Assembly (NCBI GenBank): GCA_020248905.1 | Contig: JADCGR010000032.1 | Span: 1 to 64,000 of the forward strand | Length of the DNA stretch: 64,000 nt | Source: Curvibacter sp. | GTDB taxonomy: Bacteria; Pseudomonadota; Gammaproteobacteria; Burkholderiales; Burkholderiaceae_C | Direction of reading: 5' to 3' | In this document: positions 7,880 through 15,718 of the stretch, piece by piece | Numbering within the stretch: position 1 is the first letter of the stretch | Layout: each line of letters starts with the position of its first letter | Made by a program: the position numbers and the translations under genes | Notes under the pieces: model-generated | The model's database searches: none | Seen by the model: the letters and a program-made list of their open reading frames with translations, nothing else | What the model was told of the DNA's origin: nothing

Positions 7880-8602
7880 TCATTCGCCAAGGTAGGCTGC
7901 CCGGACCGCCGGGTCGTGCAGCAGCTGCTGCGCCGGTCCGTCGAGCGTGATGAGTCCGGACTCCATGACGTAGCCCCGGTCGGCGATGGAGAGCGCACGG
8001 CTGGCGTTCTGCTCCACGAGCAGCACGGTGGTGCCCTGGCTGTGCACCTCGCGCACCACCTCGAAAATCTTGTCGACCATGATGGGGGAGAGCCCCATGG
8101 AGGGCTCGTCCAGCAGCAGCAGCTGGGGCCGGCTCATCAGCGCACGCCCCATGGCCAGCATCTGCTGCTCGCCCCCGCTCAGGGTGCCGGCGAGCTGAGC
8201 CTGCCGTTCCTGGAGCCGGGGGAACAGGGTGTAGGCGCGATCGAGGTCTGCGCTCACGCCTGCAGGGTCGTTGCGGACAAAGGCACCCATGAGCAGATTC
8301 TCGTGGATGCTCATGCGCGTGAAGACGCCGCGGCCCTCGGGCACCATCGCCAGACCCTGGCCCACGAGGTCCCAAGGGCCCTGGCCGCGCAGGGATTTGC
8401 CCAGATAGCGCACATTGCCGGCACAGGGCAGGCTGCCAGTGACCGCCTTCATGGTGCTGGTCTTGCCGGCACCATTCGATCCGATCAGGCACACAAGCTC
8501 GCCGCGCCTGACCACGAAGTCCACACCCTTGACGGCTTGGATGCCGCCGTAGGCCACCTTCAGGCCGCTGACCTGCAGCAGCACGTTCTTGTCATCGCTC
8601 AT
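7880..8602 (-). CDS. livF: Branched-chain amino acid ABC transporter ATP-binding protein LivF
   Basis: A 240-residue ABC ATPase with Walker A GSNGAGKTS at 41-49, the signature LSGGEQQ at 141-147 and Walker B LLLLDEPSMGL just after (about 161-171), plus the H-loop-region VLLVEQNA. The sequence and length are those of LivF, one of the two ATPases of HAAT-family importers. Its ATG overlaps the TGA of livG (ATGA), so the pair is probably coupled. It is the last gene of the livH-livM-livG-livF series. The solute could be leucine-type amino acids, but family members also carry amides, urea or aromatic acids. Confidence 0.9.
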   Translation of the reverse strand: MSDDKNVLLQVSGLKVAYGGIQAVKGVDFVVRRGELVCLIGSNGAGKTSTMKAVTGSLPCAGNVRYLGKSLRGQGPWDLVGQGLAMVPEGRGVFTRMSIHENLLMGAFVRNDPAGVSADLDRAYTLFPRLQERQAQLAGTLSGGEQQMLAMGRALMSRPQLLLLDEPSMGLSPIMVDKIFEVVREVHSQGTTVLLVEQNASRALSIADRGYVMESGLITLDGPAQQLLHDPAVRAAYLGE

Positions 8603-9408
8603 GATGCCGTGGCCTCCGCGGCCGTCTTGGCCCCACCGTGGCCGAGGTAGGCCTCGATCACCTGCGGGTTCTTCTGCACCTCGGCAGGCGTGCCCTCAGC
8701 AATCCGGCGGCCGTAATCAAGCACGGTGACGCGATCGCACAGGCCCATGACGAGCTTGACGTCATGCTCGATCAGCAGCACCGTGATGCCGTCGGCGCGG
8801 ATGCGTTCGATGAGTGCGCGCAGCTCCACCTTTTCGGTCGCGTTCATGCCCGCCGCAGGCTCGTCCAGGGCAAGCAGCAGGGGCTCGGTGGCCAGGGCGC
8901 GCGCAATCTCCAGGCGGCGCTGGTCGCCATAGCTCAAGGTGCGCGCCTTGTAGTCGGCCAGCGGGCCGATGCCCACGTAATCAAGCAGCTCCTGGGCGCG
9001 GCGGGCGATGGCTGCCTCCTCGACCCCGAAGCCGCGCGTACGAAAGATGGCGCCCAGCAGCCCCGATTGCGAGCGGATGTGACGCCCGACCATCACGTTC
9101 TCCAGCGCCGTCATTTCGGCAAAGAGACGGATGTTTTGAAAGGTACGCGCAATGCCGGTGCGCGCCACCTCGTGCACCGCCGTGGGCCGGTAGGGCCGGC
9201 CGGCGAGTTCGAACTTGCCGCTGTCCGGGTTGTACAGGCCGGTGATGACGTTGAAGAAAGTTGTCTTGCCCGCGCCATTGGGCCCGATCAGGCCGTACAC
9301 CGTGCCGCGTTGGATGCGCAGGTGCACGTCGTTGAGCGCCTGCAGCCCGCCAAAGCGCTTGGAGACGCCGCTTACATGTAGCAGCGTGTCATGGCCTTGC
9401 GCGCTCAT
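8599..9408 (-). CDS. livG: Branched-chain amino acid ABC transporter ATP-binding protein LivG
   Basis: A 269-residue ABC ATPase starting MSAQGHDTLLHVSGVSKRFGG at 9408. The 532-residue track ORF is this gene fused to an out-of-frame part of livM. Walker A is GPNGAGKTT (42-50), the signature is the variant LSYGDQRRLEIARAL, and Walker B is LLLALDEPAAGMN. The LSYG(D/E)QR signature with the DEPAAGMN loop is characteristic of LivG. Start and stop each overlap a neighbour by four bases (livM upstream, livF downstream). Confidence 0.92.
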   Translation of the reverse strand: MSAQGHDTLLHVSGVSKRFGGLQALNDVHLRIQRGTVYGLIGPNGAGKTTFFNVITGLYNPDSGKFELAGRPYRPTAVHEVARTGIARTFQNIRLFAEMTALENVMVGRHIRSQSGLLGAIFRTRGFGVEEAAIARRAQELLDYVGIGPLADYKARTLSYGDQRRLEIARALATEPLLLALDEPAAGMNATEKVELRALIERIRADGITVLLIEHDVKLVMGLCDRVTVLDYGRRIAEGTPAEVQKNPQVIEAYLGHGGAKTAAEATAS

Positions 9409-10496
9409 GCCGCAACTCCCTTCTTGCGCAGGCTCTTGCCGTGCTCGGGCGAGGGCCAGAGGCCGCGCGGACGCAGCAGCATGACGATGATCATTGCCAG
9501 GGCGATCAGCAGCTGGCGCAGGATGGAGGCGTCGAGGCGTCCGCCTGTCATAGCCTGCAGCGGGCCGGCGACATAGCGCAGAACCTCGGGCAGGGCGGCC
9601 AGTAGCACAGCGCCCAGCACCACGCCCGGCAGGTGGCCGATTCCGCCGAGCACCACCATGGCGACGATCATCACGGACTCCATGAGGCTGAAAGACTCGG
9701 GCGAGATAAATCCCTGGAAGGCGGCGAACATGGCTCCGGCCACGCCGCCGAAGGTCGCGCCCATGCCGAAGGCCAGCAGCTTCATGTTGCGTGTGTTGAT
9801 GCCCATGGCCTTGGCGGCGATCTCGTCCTCGCGGATGGCCATCCAGGCACGGCCGATACGCGAGAACTCCAGCCGGTGGCAGATGATGACGCTCACCACC
9901 ACCAACACGAGGAAGAGGTAGTAGTACATCGTGACCGGCGCCAGGTCGAACCCGAAGATGTTGAGCTTCTTGCCGAGATCGAAGCCAAAGAACTCGATCG
10001 AGTCGATCTGGCCGATGCCCTTGGGGCCATTGGTGATATTGACCGGGTGGTCCAGGTTGTTCAGGAAGACGCGGATGATCTCGCCAAAGCCCAGCGTCAC
10101 GATGGCCAGATAGTCGCCGCGCAGCCGCAGCGTCGGCGCTCCCAGCAGGATGCCCAGCACCCCCGCCAACAGCGCACCCAGCGGGATCACCAGCCACAGC
10201 GGCGTGTGCAGGCCGTTGGGGAACATCGCGGCAAAGGCGGGGAAGTGGTCGCTCAGGTGAGGCGAGGCCAGCAGGCCGAACATATAGGCGCCGATGGCGA
10301 AGAAGGCCACGAAGCCCAGGTCCAGCAGGCCGGCATAGCCCACCACAATGTTAAGGCCCAGGGCCAGCAGCACGAAGAGCAGGGCCATGTCGAGGATGCG
10401 CACCCAGGCATTGCCGAAGCCCTGCAGGATGAGCGGCAGCACCAGCAGGCCGATGGCAGCGACCACGATGGCGATGAGGCGGTGACGGGAGTTCAT
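9405..10496 (-). CDS. livM: Branched-chain amino acid ABC transporter permease LivM
   Basis: A 363-residue integral membrane protein with many hydrophobic segments. It has the LivM family motifs ALGLNIVVGYAGLLDLGFVAFFAIGAY near residues 45-72 and LRLRGDYLAIVTLGFGEIIRVFL near 127-149. WMAIREDEIAAKAMGIN near 220 is the cytoplasmic EAA-like loop that contacts the ATPases. It overlaps livG by four bases. The gap of 163 bases to livH contains an intergenic repeat, so transcription between the two permease genes may be interrupted or modulated. Confidence 0.92.
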   Translation of the reverse strand: MNSRHRLIAIVVAAIGLLVLPLILQGFGNAWVRILDMALLFVLLALGLNIVVGYAGLLDLGFVAFFAIGAYMFGLLASPHLSDHFPAFAAMFPNGLHTPLWLVIPLGALLAGVLGILLGAPTLRLRGDYLAIVTLGFGEIIRVFLNNLDHPVNITNGPKGIGQIDSIEFFGFDLGKKLNIFGFDLAPVTMYYYLFLVLVVVSVIICHRLEFSRIGRAWMAIREDEIAAKAMGINTRNMKLLAFGMGATFGGVAGAMFAAFQGFISPESFSLMESVMIVAMVVLGGIGHLPGVVLGAVLLAALPEVLRYVAGPLQAMTGGRLDASILRQLLIALAMIIVMLLRPRGLWPSPEHGKSLRKKGVAA

Positions 10497-10559
10497 TTCG
10501 ATAGCACCAACAACGATGCCACCCCGTGAGCGACAGGTAACGCAAGAAGAAGCCCAACC

Positions 10560-10650
10560 GGGGAACGCCGTGGAGCCGGCTTTGCCAGGCCACCGGCGTT
10601 GCCCCCTTGGGGGGGGATGCGGCTACACGAAGTGAGCAAGCAACGGGGGT
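10560..10650. repeat. Intergenic repeat with C5/G-run hairpin between livH and livM
   Basis: The 163-base gap between two permease genes of one operon holds a sequence with CCCCC-TT-GGGGGG pairing at about 10602-10614, next to GGCTACACGAAGTGAGC. A related C/G-run motif (CCCCCCGAGGGGG) occurs after the HAD gene at about 28930-28943. Such modules are common between genes in Comamonadaceae. The boundaries are approximate and the family assignment is from memory, not from a search. Confidence 0.5.
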
Positions 10651-10659
10651 GTTTCATAT

Positions 10660-11580
10660 CTATGCCCGGTCGGCGACACGTTCACCCAGCAGGCCCGAAG
10701 GACGCAGCGTGAGCACCACGATCAGGACGATGAAGGCGAAGATGTCGGCATAGTGGCTGCCCAGCAGGCCACCCGTGAGGTCGCCGATGTAACCTGCACC
10801 AATCGATTCGATCAGACCCAGCAGCACACCGCCCACCACAGCGCCGGCCAGGTTTCCGATGCCGCCGAAGACCGCCGCCGTGAAAGCCTTCAGGCCCGGC
10901 AGAAAGCCCATGCTGTGCTGCACGGTGCCATAGTTGCTGGCCCACATCACGCCGGCAATGGCGGCGAGCACGGCGCCAATGATGAAGGTGGCCGAGATCA
11001 CGCGGTCCGGCTGGACACCCATGAGCGCGGCCACGCGCGGGTTCTCGGCCGTGGCGCGCATGGCGCGGCCCAGCTTGGTGCCGTGCACCAGCCACATCAA
11101 CGCGGCCAGCGTGATGGCCGTGACGACCAGAATCATGATCTGCGTGGGCGTGATGCTGGCGCCGCCGATCGAGATGGGCGTGCTCGGCAGCAGAGTCGGG
11201 TAGGCCTTGAAGTTGGGCTTCCAGATGATCATGGCGATCGTCTGCAGAAGGATGGACATGCCGATCGCGGTGATCAGCGGTGCCAAGCGCGGGCTGTTGC
11301 GCAGCGGCCGGTAGGCCACCTTCTCGATGCTGTAGTTCAGGGCCGCGGCCAGTGCACAGGCGATGAGCAGGGCGATGATCAGCACCAGCCAGGGCGGCAG
11401 CAGGGGTTGCAGGATGCCGATGACCGTCCAGCTCACCAGGGCGCCGACCATAAGCACCTCGCCATGGGCGAAGTTGATCAGGCCGATGATGCCGTAGACC
11501 ATGGTGTAGCCCAGCGCGACCAGGGCGTACATGCTGCCCAGCACCAGGCCGTTGATGATCTGTTGAAGAAAGATGTCCAT
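10660..11580 (-). CDS. livH: Branched-chain amino acid ABC transporter permease LivH
   Basis: A 306-residue permease with about eight hydrophobic segments. It opens MDIFLQQIINGLVLGSMYAL and has the LivH motif GLINFAHGEVLMVGA near residues 33-47. The later loop MRATAENPRVAALMGV contacts the ATPase. It is the first gene of the liv series, and no periplasmic LivK-type protein gene lies next to it on either side. A binding protein must therefore be encoded elsewhere, possibly with broader ligand choice. rarA, upstream on the same strand, ends 47 bases before its start. Confidence 0.92.
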   Translation of the reverse strand: MDIFLQQIINGLVLGSMYALVALGYTMVYGIIGLINFAHGEVLMVGALVSWTVIGILQPLLPPWLVLIIALLIACALAAALNYSIEKVAYRPLRNSPRLAPLITAIGMSILLQTIAMIIWKPNFKAYPTLLPSTPISIGGASITPTQIMILVVTAITLAALMWLVHGTKLGRAMRATAENPRVAALMGVQPDRVISATFIIGAVLAAIAGVMWASNYGTVQHSMGFLPGLKAFTAAVFGGIGNLAGAVVGGVLLGLIESIGAGYIGDLTGGLLGSHYADIFAFIVLIVVLTLRPSGLLGERVADRA

Positions 11581-11627
11581 ATGTACCCTGACGCAATCTT
11601 CATGCCACGTGCGGCAGGCCCCGCAGG

Positions 11628-12932
11628 CTAATTCCGACTCTTTTCGTTGAGCGCGCGAAGTGTACGCATCTTTTCGGCGATTTTGATCTCCAGCCCCCGC
11701 TCCACCGGTCGGTAGAAACCCGGCTCGGCCATGCCCTCGGGCAGATAGCTTTCTCCGGCCGCAAATGCCCCCTCTTCATTGTGGGCATAGCGGTAGCCCT
11801 TGCCGTAGTCCAGCTCCTTCATGAGCTTCGTTGGCGCATTACGCAGATGCATGGGCACGGGGCGGGTGCCGTCTTTCTTGATGAAGGCGCGAGCTTCGTT
11901 GTAGGCCTTGTACACGGCATTGCTCTTGGGCGCCACAGCGAGGTAGACCACGCACTCGGCCAGGGCCAGTTCCCCCTCGGGTGAGCCCAGTCGTTCATAC
12001 ACCTCGGCGGCGTCCAGCGCCAGGCGCAGAGCGCGCGGGTCGGCCAGGCCGATGTCTTCGCTGGCCATGCGCAACAGGCGACGTGCCATGTAACGCGGGT
12101 CGGCACCGCCGTCGAGCATGCGGACGAACCAGTAGAGCGAAGCATCGGGGTCGCTGCCACGCACGGACTTGTGCAGCGCGCTGATGGTGTCGTAGAACTG
12201 CTCGCCGCCCTTGTCGTAGCGGCGCATGCGCTCGCCCAGCACCCTGAGCAACCACGCGTCGGTGATGAGTTCCTGCTTCTGCTGCGTGGCGGCGGTCGAC
12301 AGTGTCTCCAAGGTGTTGAGCAGGCGGCGTGCGTCGCCGTCGGCGTAGGCGATCAGGCGGTCGCGCGCGGCGTCTTCGAGCGGCGGTACGGCCTCGATGG
12401 CCAGGGCCCGCTGCACGATCTGCCTCAGGTCGTCCTCGCCCAGTGACTGCAGAACATAGACCGCTGCGCGTGAGAGCAGGGCGGAGTTGACCTCGAAGGA
12501 GGGGTTCTCTGTGGTGGCCCCGATGAACGTGAAAAGTCCGCTTTCCACATGTGGAAGAAACGCATCCTGCTGGCTCTTGTTGAACCGGTGCACCTCGTCG
12601 ACGAAGACGATGGTGCGTCTGGCGTGCTCAGGTCCGCGGCCCAGCGCCACCTGCGCCCGCTCCACGGCCTCGCGGATATCCTTGACGCCGCCCAGCACAG
12701 CGCTGATGCTGATGAACTGCGCGCCAAACGCATCAGCCATGAGCCGCGCAATGGTGGTCTTGCCCGTGCCCGGTGGGCCCCAGAGGATGCAGCTGTGCGG
12801 CTGGCCTGATTCAAAGGCAATGCGCAGCGGCATGCCCTCGCCGAGCAAGTGCTGCTGGCCAATGACTTCGCCCAGGGTCTTGGGGCGCAGGCGCTCGGCG
12901 AGGGGTTGGTGCGGGGCGGCACTGGGGGGCAT
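11628..12932 (-). CDS. rarA: Replication-associated recombination protein A (AAA+ ATPase)
   Basis: A 434-residue AAA+ ATPase of the RarA/MgsA/WRNIP1 family, which acts at stalled replication forks. Walker A is WGPPGTGKTTIARL (51-64); Walker B is IVFVDEVHRFNKSQQDAFLPHVE near 110-130. Sensor 1 is FIGATTENPSFEVNSALLSRA; the C-terminal helical tetramerisation part contains YWFVRMLDGGADPRYMARRL. The length is normal for the family. The start is the ATG at 12932. In many proteobacteria rarA follows lolA and ftsK, but those genes are not here. Confidence 0.93.
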   Translation of the reverse strand: MPPSAAPHQPLAERLRPKTLGEVIGQQHLLGEGMPLRIAFESGQPHSCILWGPPGTGKTTIARLMADAFGAQFISISAVLGGVKDIREAVERAQVALGRGPEHARRTIVFVDEVHRFNKSQQDAFLPHVESGLFTFIGATTENPSFEVNSALLSRAAVYVLQSLGEDDLRQIVQRALAIEAVPPLEDAARDRLIAYADGDARRLLNTLETLSTAATQQKQELITDAWLLRVLGERMRRYDKGGEQFYDTISALHKSVRGSDPDASLYWFVRMLDGGADPRYMARRLLRMASEDIGLADPRALRLALDAAEVYERLGSPEGELALAECVVYLAVAPKSNAVYKAYNEARAFIKKDGTRPVPMHLRNAPTKLMKELDYGKGYRYAHNEEGAFAAGESYLPEGMAEPGFYRPVERGLEIKIAEKMRTLRALNEKSRN

Positions 12933-12984
12933 GGCGGGGATTCTAGGGCTTGAGATTTTCTATTTGCCTATGCGTAGACTGTCG

Positions 12985-13181
12985 TGGCAAGCCGGGTCTC
13001 GCCCCGGCGGGCGAGGTACTTTTCTTTGCTTCGCCAAAGCATAGTACCCAAAAGAAAGGGGAGCCGGATTCGTCGGCCCGCTACGCGGGCACGCTGCGTT
13101 GCCCGGCCTGAGCGGGGTGCGCGCAAACTCGCCCTGCGGGCTCAGACATGCGCGCCCCTCTTTCCGCTCAGCCCTGCGCTG
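12985..13181. repeat. Comamonadaceae-type intergenic repeat with inverted repeats
   Basis: Noncoding-looking sequence with a strong inverted repeat: GGTACTTTTCTTTG pairs imperfectly with CAAAGCATAGTACC (about 13014-13048), and the right flank is CCAAAAGAAAG. Next comes CGGCCCGCTACGCGGGC, another hairpin. I recognise this as an intergenic repeat that is frequent in Acidovorax-like genomes. It runs directly into the truncated transposase, so the join at about 13181 is probably an old recombination or deletion junction. Confidence 0.55.
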
Positions 13182-13766
13182 CTCCTGAAGCGCGGCAGCA
13201 TCGTGGACGCCACCATCATTGCGGCACCCCGCTCGACCAAGAACAGCAGCGGCGAGCGCGACCCCGAGATGCACCAGACCAACAAGGGCAACCAATGGCA
13301 CTTCGGCATGAAGGCGCACATCGCCGTGGATGCGCACTCCGGGCTGGTACACACCGTCACGACCACCGCAGCCAACGAGGCCGACGTGGAGCAGGTGGCC
13401 GATCTGTTGCACGGCAAGCAAGAGCAGGTCTGGGCGGATTCGGGCTACCGCAGGGCGCAGACCCGGGTGAGCAAGGCTGAGCTGCAGTGGCACATTGCTG
13501 CACGGCCCAGCGACATAGCCAAGCTGCCCGAGGGCCGGGCCAAGGCCAGCGCCAAAAGGCAAGAGCACCGCAAGGCCAGCATCCGGGCTAAGGTGGAACA
13601 CCCCTTGCGGGTGATCAAGCGTCAGTTCGGGCTGGTGAAGGTCCGCTTCAAAGGCCTGGCCAAGAACACGGCGCACGTCATCACGCTGTTTGCGCTGTCC
13701 AATCTGTGGATGGCGCGCAGGAGGCTCATGGCGATGATGGGGCTAGTGCGTGTGCAGGGGGCGTGA
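13182..13766 (+). pseudogene. IS5-family transposase, 5'-truncated
   Basis: About 194 residues match the C-terminal part of an IS5-family transposase, from LLKRGSIVDATIIAAP to the end. All three catalytic DDE residues can be seen: D in SIVDATI, D in WADSGYR, and E in RAKVEHPLR. The N-terminal DNA-binding half is missing and is replaced upstream by an unrelated repeat, so the 260-residue track ORF is a chimera. The fragment should not be able to move by itself. It lies between rarA and the higBA pair in an accessory patch. Confidence 0.85.
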
Positions 13767-13892
13767 AGCCCCAGAAAGGGCGCCGATGGCGCCGCAAATG
13801 ACCTTCGGGCAGGTGGAAACCGGCGACGCGAGTCGTGTTCGTCATGAAAACCGACCGTCGGGCAGCGGTTTTATGACTTGTGCAGACGTTCC
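13767..13892. mobile_element. Right end of the IS5-family remnant
   Basis: After the transposase stop come about 125 noncoding bases ending in GACTTGTGCAGACGTTCC (13875-13892), which resembles the terminal inverted repeat of IS5-group elements. No matching left terminal repeat was found upstream, in line with loss of the 5' half. The exact right boundary and any target duplication cannot be settled by eye. Confidence 0.5.
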
Positions 13893-13918
13893 TTATATGG
13901 GAATCTAGCCGAGAGCAT

Positions 13919-14221
13919 TCACACCGCAAGTAGTCGGCAGCGCTCGATGCGCGCCAGCGTATCAACCATGGTTTCGCGGGCGATGGCCATGTCGTAGTTG
14001 GCCTGGCCGCGCAGCCACCAACCGTCGCTGAGGCCGAAGTAGCGGCACAGGCGCAGGTCGGTATCGGCGGTGATGGCTCGCTTGCCGGCCACGATGTCAC
14101 CAATGCGCTGAGGCGGGACACCGATGTCCTTGGCTAGGCGGTATTTGGTCAGGCCCAGGGGTTTGAGGAATTCTTCGTCCAGCATTTCGCCGGGGGAGAC
14201 GGGGGCAACAGTACGACGCAT
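13919..14221 (-). CDS. higA: HigA-type antitoxin, XRE family
   Basis: A 100-residue antitoxin starting MRRTVAPVSPGEMLDEEFL. The ATG at 14221 has a good ribosome site (GGAG) and is preferred to the track start 26 codons upstream. PGEMLDEEFLKPLGLTKYRL followed by AKDIGVPPQRIGDIVAGKRAI is the HigA-type helix-turn-helix at about residues 25-47. HigA neutralises HigB and usually represses its own operon. The order toxin first, antitoxin second is typical for higBA. The 11-base gap to higB supports co-transcription. Confidence 0.9.
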   Translation of the reverse strand: MRRTVAPVSPGEMLDEEFLKPLGLTKYRLAKDIGVPPQRIGDIVAGKRAITADTDLRLCRYFGLSDGWWLRGQANYDMAIARETMVDTLARIERCRLLAV

Positions 14222-14232
14222 CTTCAACTCCT

Positions 14233-14514
14233 TCAGTGGTAATCCACGATCTCCACATCCACCGCGCCTTCGGGCGTCCAGACAAAACACACGCGCCACT
14301 GGTCGTTGACGCGTATGCTGTGCTGGCCCTTGCGCTTGCCCTTCAGCGCCTCCAGCTGGTTACCCGGCGGTACCCTCAAGTCGTCAAGGGTGGCCGACCA
14401 GTCCAGTTGCTCCAGCTTGCGCAAGGCAGGTCGTTCAATCTGGATCCAACGGCGTACGCGCTGGCCCATGAAGAGGGCCTGGGTACCACGGTACTTGAAG
14501 CTTTTGATCGCCAC
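14233..14514 (-). CDS. higB: HigB-type toxin, RelE/ParE superfamily
   Basis: A 93-residue toxin of the HigB family (ribosome-dependent mRNA interferases). The family pattern is clear: IKSFKYRGTQALF at the N-terminus, LRVPPGNQLEALKGKRKGQHS in the middle, and IRVNDQWRVCFVW...VEIVDYH at the end. I choose the GTG at 14514 as start (giving MAIKSFKY), because homologues begin at this point. The track start, a TTG at 14550, is the -35 box of the predicted promoter. Chromosomal higBA pairs are often horizontally acquired, and this one sits beside an IS remnant. Confidence 0.88.
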   Translation of the reverse strand: MAIKSFKYRGTQALFMGQRVRRWIQIERPALRKLEQLDWSATLDDLRVPPGNQLEALKGKRKGQHSIRVNDQWRVCFVWTPEGAVDVEIVDYH

Positions 14515-14521
14515 CGGACAA

Positions 14522-14550
14522 ATAATAACGTTATGCGTTAATAACGTCAA
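14522..14550 (-). promoter_or_regulatory. higBA promoter with internal palindromic operator
   Basis: On the minus strand, TTGACG (14550-14545) is followed after exactly 17 bases by TATTAT (14527-14522), a near-consensus sigma-70 promoter. The spacer overlaps the palindrome ACGTTA-N8-TAACGT, with TAACG units repeated, which is a likely HigA operator. The GTG start of higB lies only seven bases after the -10 box, so the predicted transcript would start at or within a base or two of the start codon. Confidence 0.75.
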
Positions 14551-14611
14551 GTGTGCATGGTGATCTCAGGTGATGCGGAGGGGCGTACTCGCAAGCTGCG
14601 AAAATCCATTC

Positions 14612-15376
14612 ATGACCTACTCCGTCAAAGAAATCTTCTACACCATGCAAGGTGAAGGCGCCCAGTCCGGCGGGGCGGCGGTGTTCTGCCCCTTTGCGGG
14701 CTGCAATCTCTGGAGCGGGCGCGAGGAAGACCGGGCAGCGGCGGTTTGCAAGTTCTGCGATACCGACTTCGTGGGCACGGACGGCACGGGCGGCGGCAAG
14801 TTCGCGACGGCCGACGCGCTGGCCGATGCGATTCAGGAAGCCTGGGAGCCACAGGGCAGCGCCGGTCGCTACGTGGTGCTGACCGGTGGCAAGCCCCTGC
14901 TGCAGGTGGACGAGGCGCTCACGACGGCCCTGCACGCGCGCGGCTTCACCATTGCCGTGGAAACCAATGGCACGCAGCCCGCCCCGCCGGGCCTGGACTG
15001 GATTTGCGTGAGCCCCAAGGCCGATGCCAAAGTGGTGCTCACGCGTGGGCACGAGCTCAAGCTGGTCTACCCGCAGCGTGAGACCCAGGCTGATCCGGCG
15101 CGCTTCGCGGGCATGGACTTCCAGCATTTCTTCCTCCAGCCCATGGACGGGCCGGACCGCGTGGCCAACACGGAACGTGCCATCGCCTACTGCCAGCAAC
15201 ACCCGCAATGTCGGTTGGGCATTCCGTCGCACAAGATGGTCGGCATAAGCTCATCACCGAAAGAGATTGATGTACGAGATCAGCCAGCGCTTTTTCTTCG
15301 ATGTAGCCCACACCCTGCGCCGCGAACTCGAGGCCGAGGAAAGCGAGCGCGTGCACTGTCACACCTATCACGCTGA
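14612..15376 (+). CDS. queE: 7-carboxy-7-deazaguanine synthase QueE, probably damaged
   Basis: The gene encodes a radical-SAM protein of the QueE family, which makes the 7-deazaguanine core for queuosine. The start is the ATG at 14612 (MTYSVKEIFYTMQGEGAQ). The cluster motif C-x14-C-x2-C is present (GCNLWSGREEDRAAAVCKFC). Three conserved positions look altered: VFCRFAGCN has become VFCPFAGCN, the SAM-binding GGEP has become GGKP, and the usual HPxWRL near the end reads HPQCRL. After HKMVGI (codon 212), where homologues normally stop, this frame continues for about 42 extra codons into queD. A one-base shift there would reach TAA at once. The protein may be inactive. Confidence 0.8.
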   Translation: MTYSVKEIFYTMQGEGAQSGGAAVFCPFAGCNLWSGREEDRAAAVCKFCDTDFVGTDGTGGGKFATADALADAIQEAWEPQGSAGRYVVLTGGKPLLQVDEALTTALHARGFTIAVETNGTQPAPPGLDWICVSPKADAKVVLTRGHELKLVYPQRETQADPARFAGMDFQHFFLQPMDGPDRVANTERAIAYCQQHPQCRLGIPSHKMVGISSSPKEIDVRDQPALFLRCSPHPAPRTRGRGKRARALSHLSR

Positions 15377-15644
15377 GGTTGCGGTGCGCGGCGAGCCGGA
15401 CGACAGCACTGGCATGGTGCTGGACTTGGGCGCGGTTCGCCTAGCAATCGAGGGGCTGAGGGCGAAGCTGGACCACCATTTCCTGGATGAAGTGCCCGGC
15501 CCGGGCATTCCCACGCTGGAGAACCTCCGCACCCTCATCTGGAGGGAGTTGTAGCCCCAGGTGCCAGGACTTGCCGCTGTCCAGGTGGAGCGGCAGGCTA
15601 TCGGGGATAAATGCGTTTACCGGCCCAGGGGGGTTCACATCTGA
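15270..15644 (+). pseudogene. queD: 6-carboxytetrahydropterin synthase QueD, interrupted by an in-frame TAG
   Basis: The ATG at 15270 opens a QueD-family frame (MYEISQRFFFDVAHTLRREL) with the zinc-site histidines in AHTL and HCHTYH and the family stretch KLDHHFLDEVPGPGIPTLENL. A TAG at 15552-15554 ends it at 94 residues, after LIWREL. Reading on in the same frame gives PQVPGLAAVQVERQAIGDKCVYRP, the expected QueD C-terminus, up to TGA at 15642-15644. The full frame would be 124 codons, the normal family length. This looks like a nonsense mutation in a gene that overlaps the extended queE. A sequencing error is the main alternative. Confidence 0.82.
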
Positions 15645-15718
15645 TCGGGCTGAGCGCGTCGAAGCCTGCCTTCTTTCCGCCAGCCCTTCGATACGGTCAG
15701 GGCCAGCGGTAGAAAAAA

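Noticed and set aside
7302-8492. 396-residue minus-strand ORF across the tctC-livF gap
   Set aside because: It is antisense to the solute-binding gene and out of frame in livF; both real genes are clear.
12984-13766. 260-residue ORF read as a complete transposase
   Set aside because: The first about 66 codons come from an intergenic repeat. Only the region from 13182 is transposase, so it is truncated.
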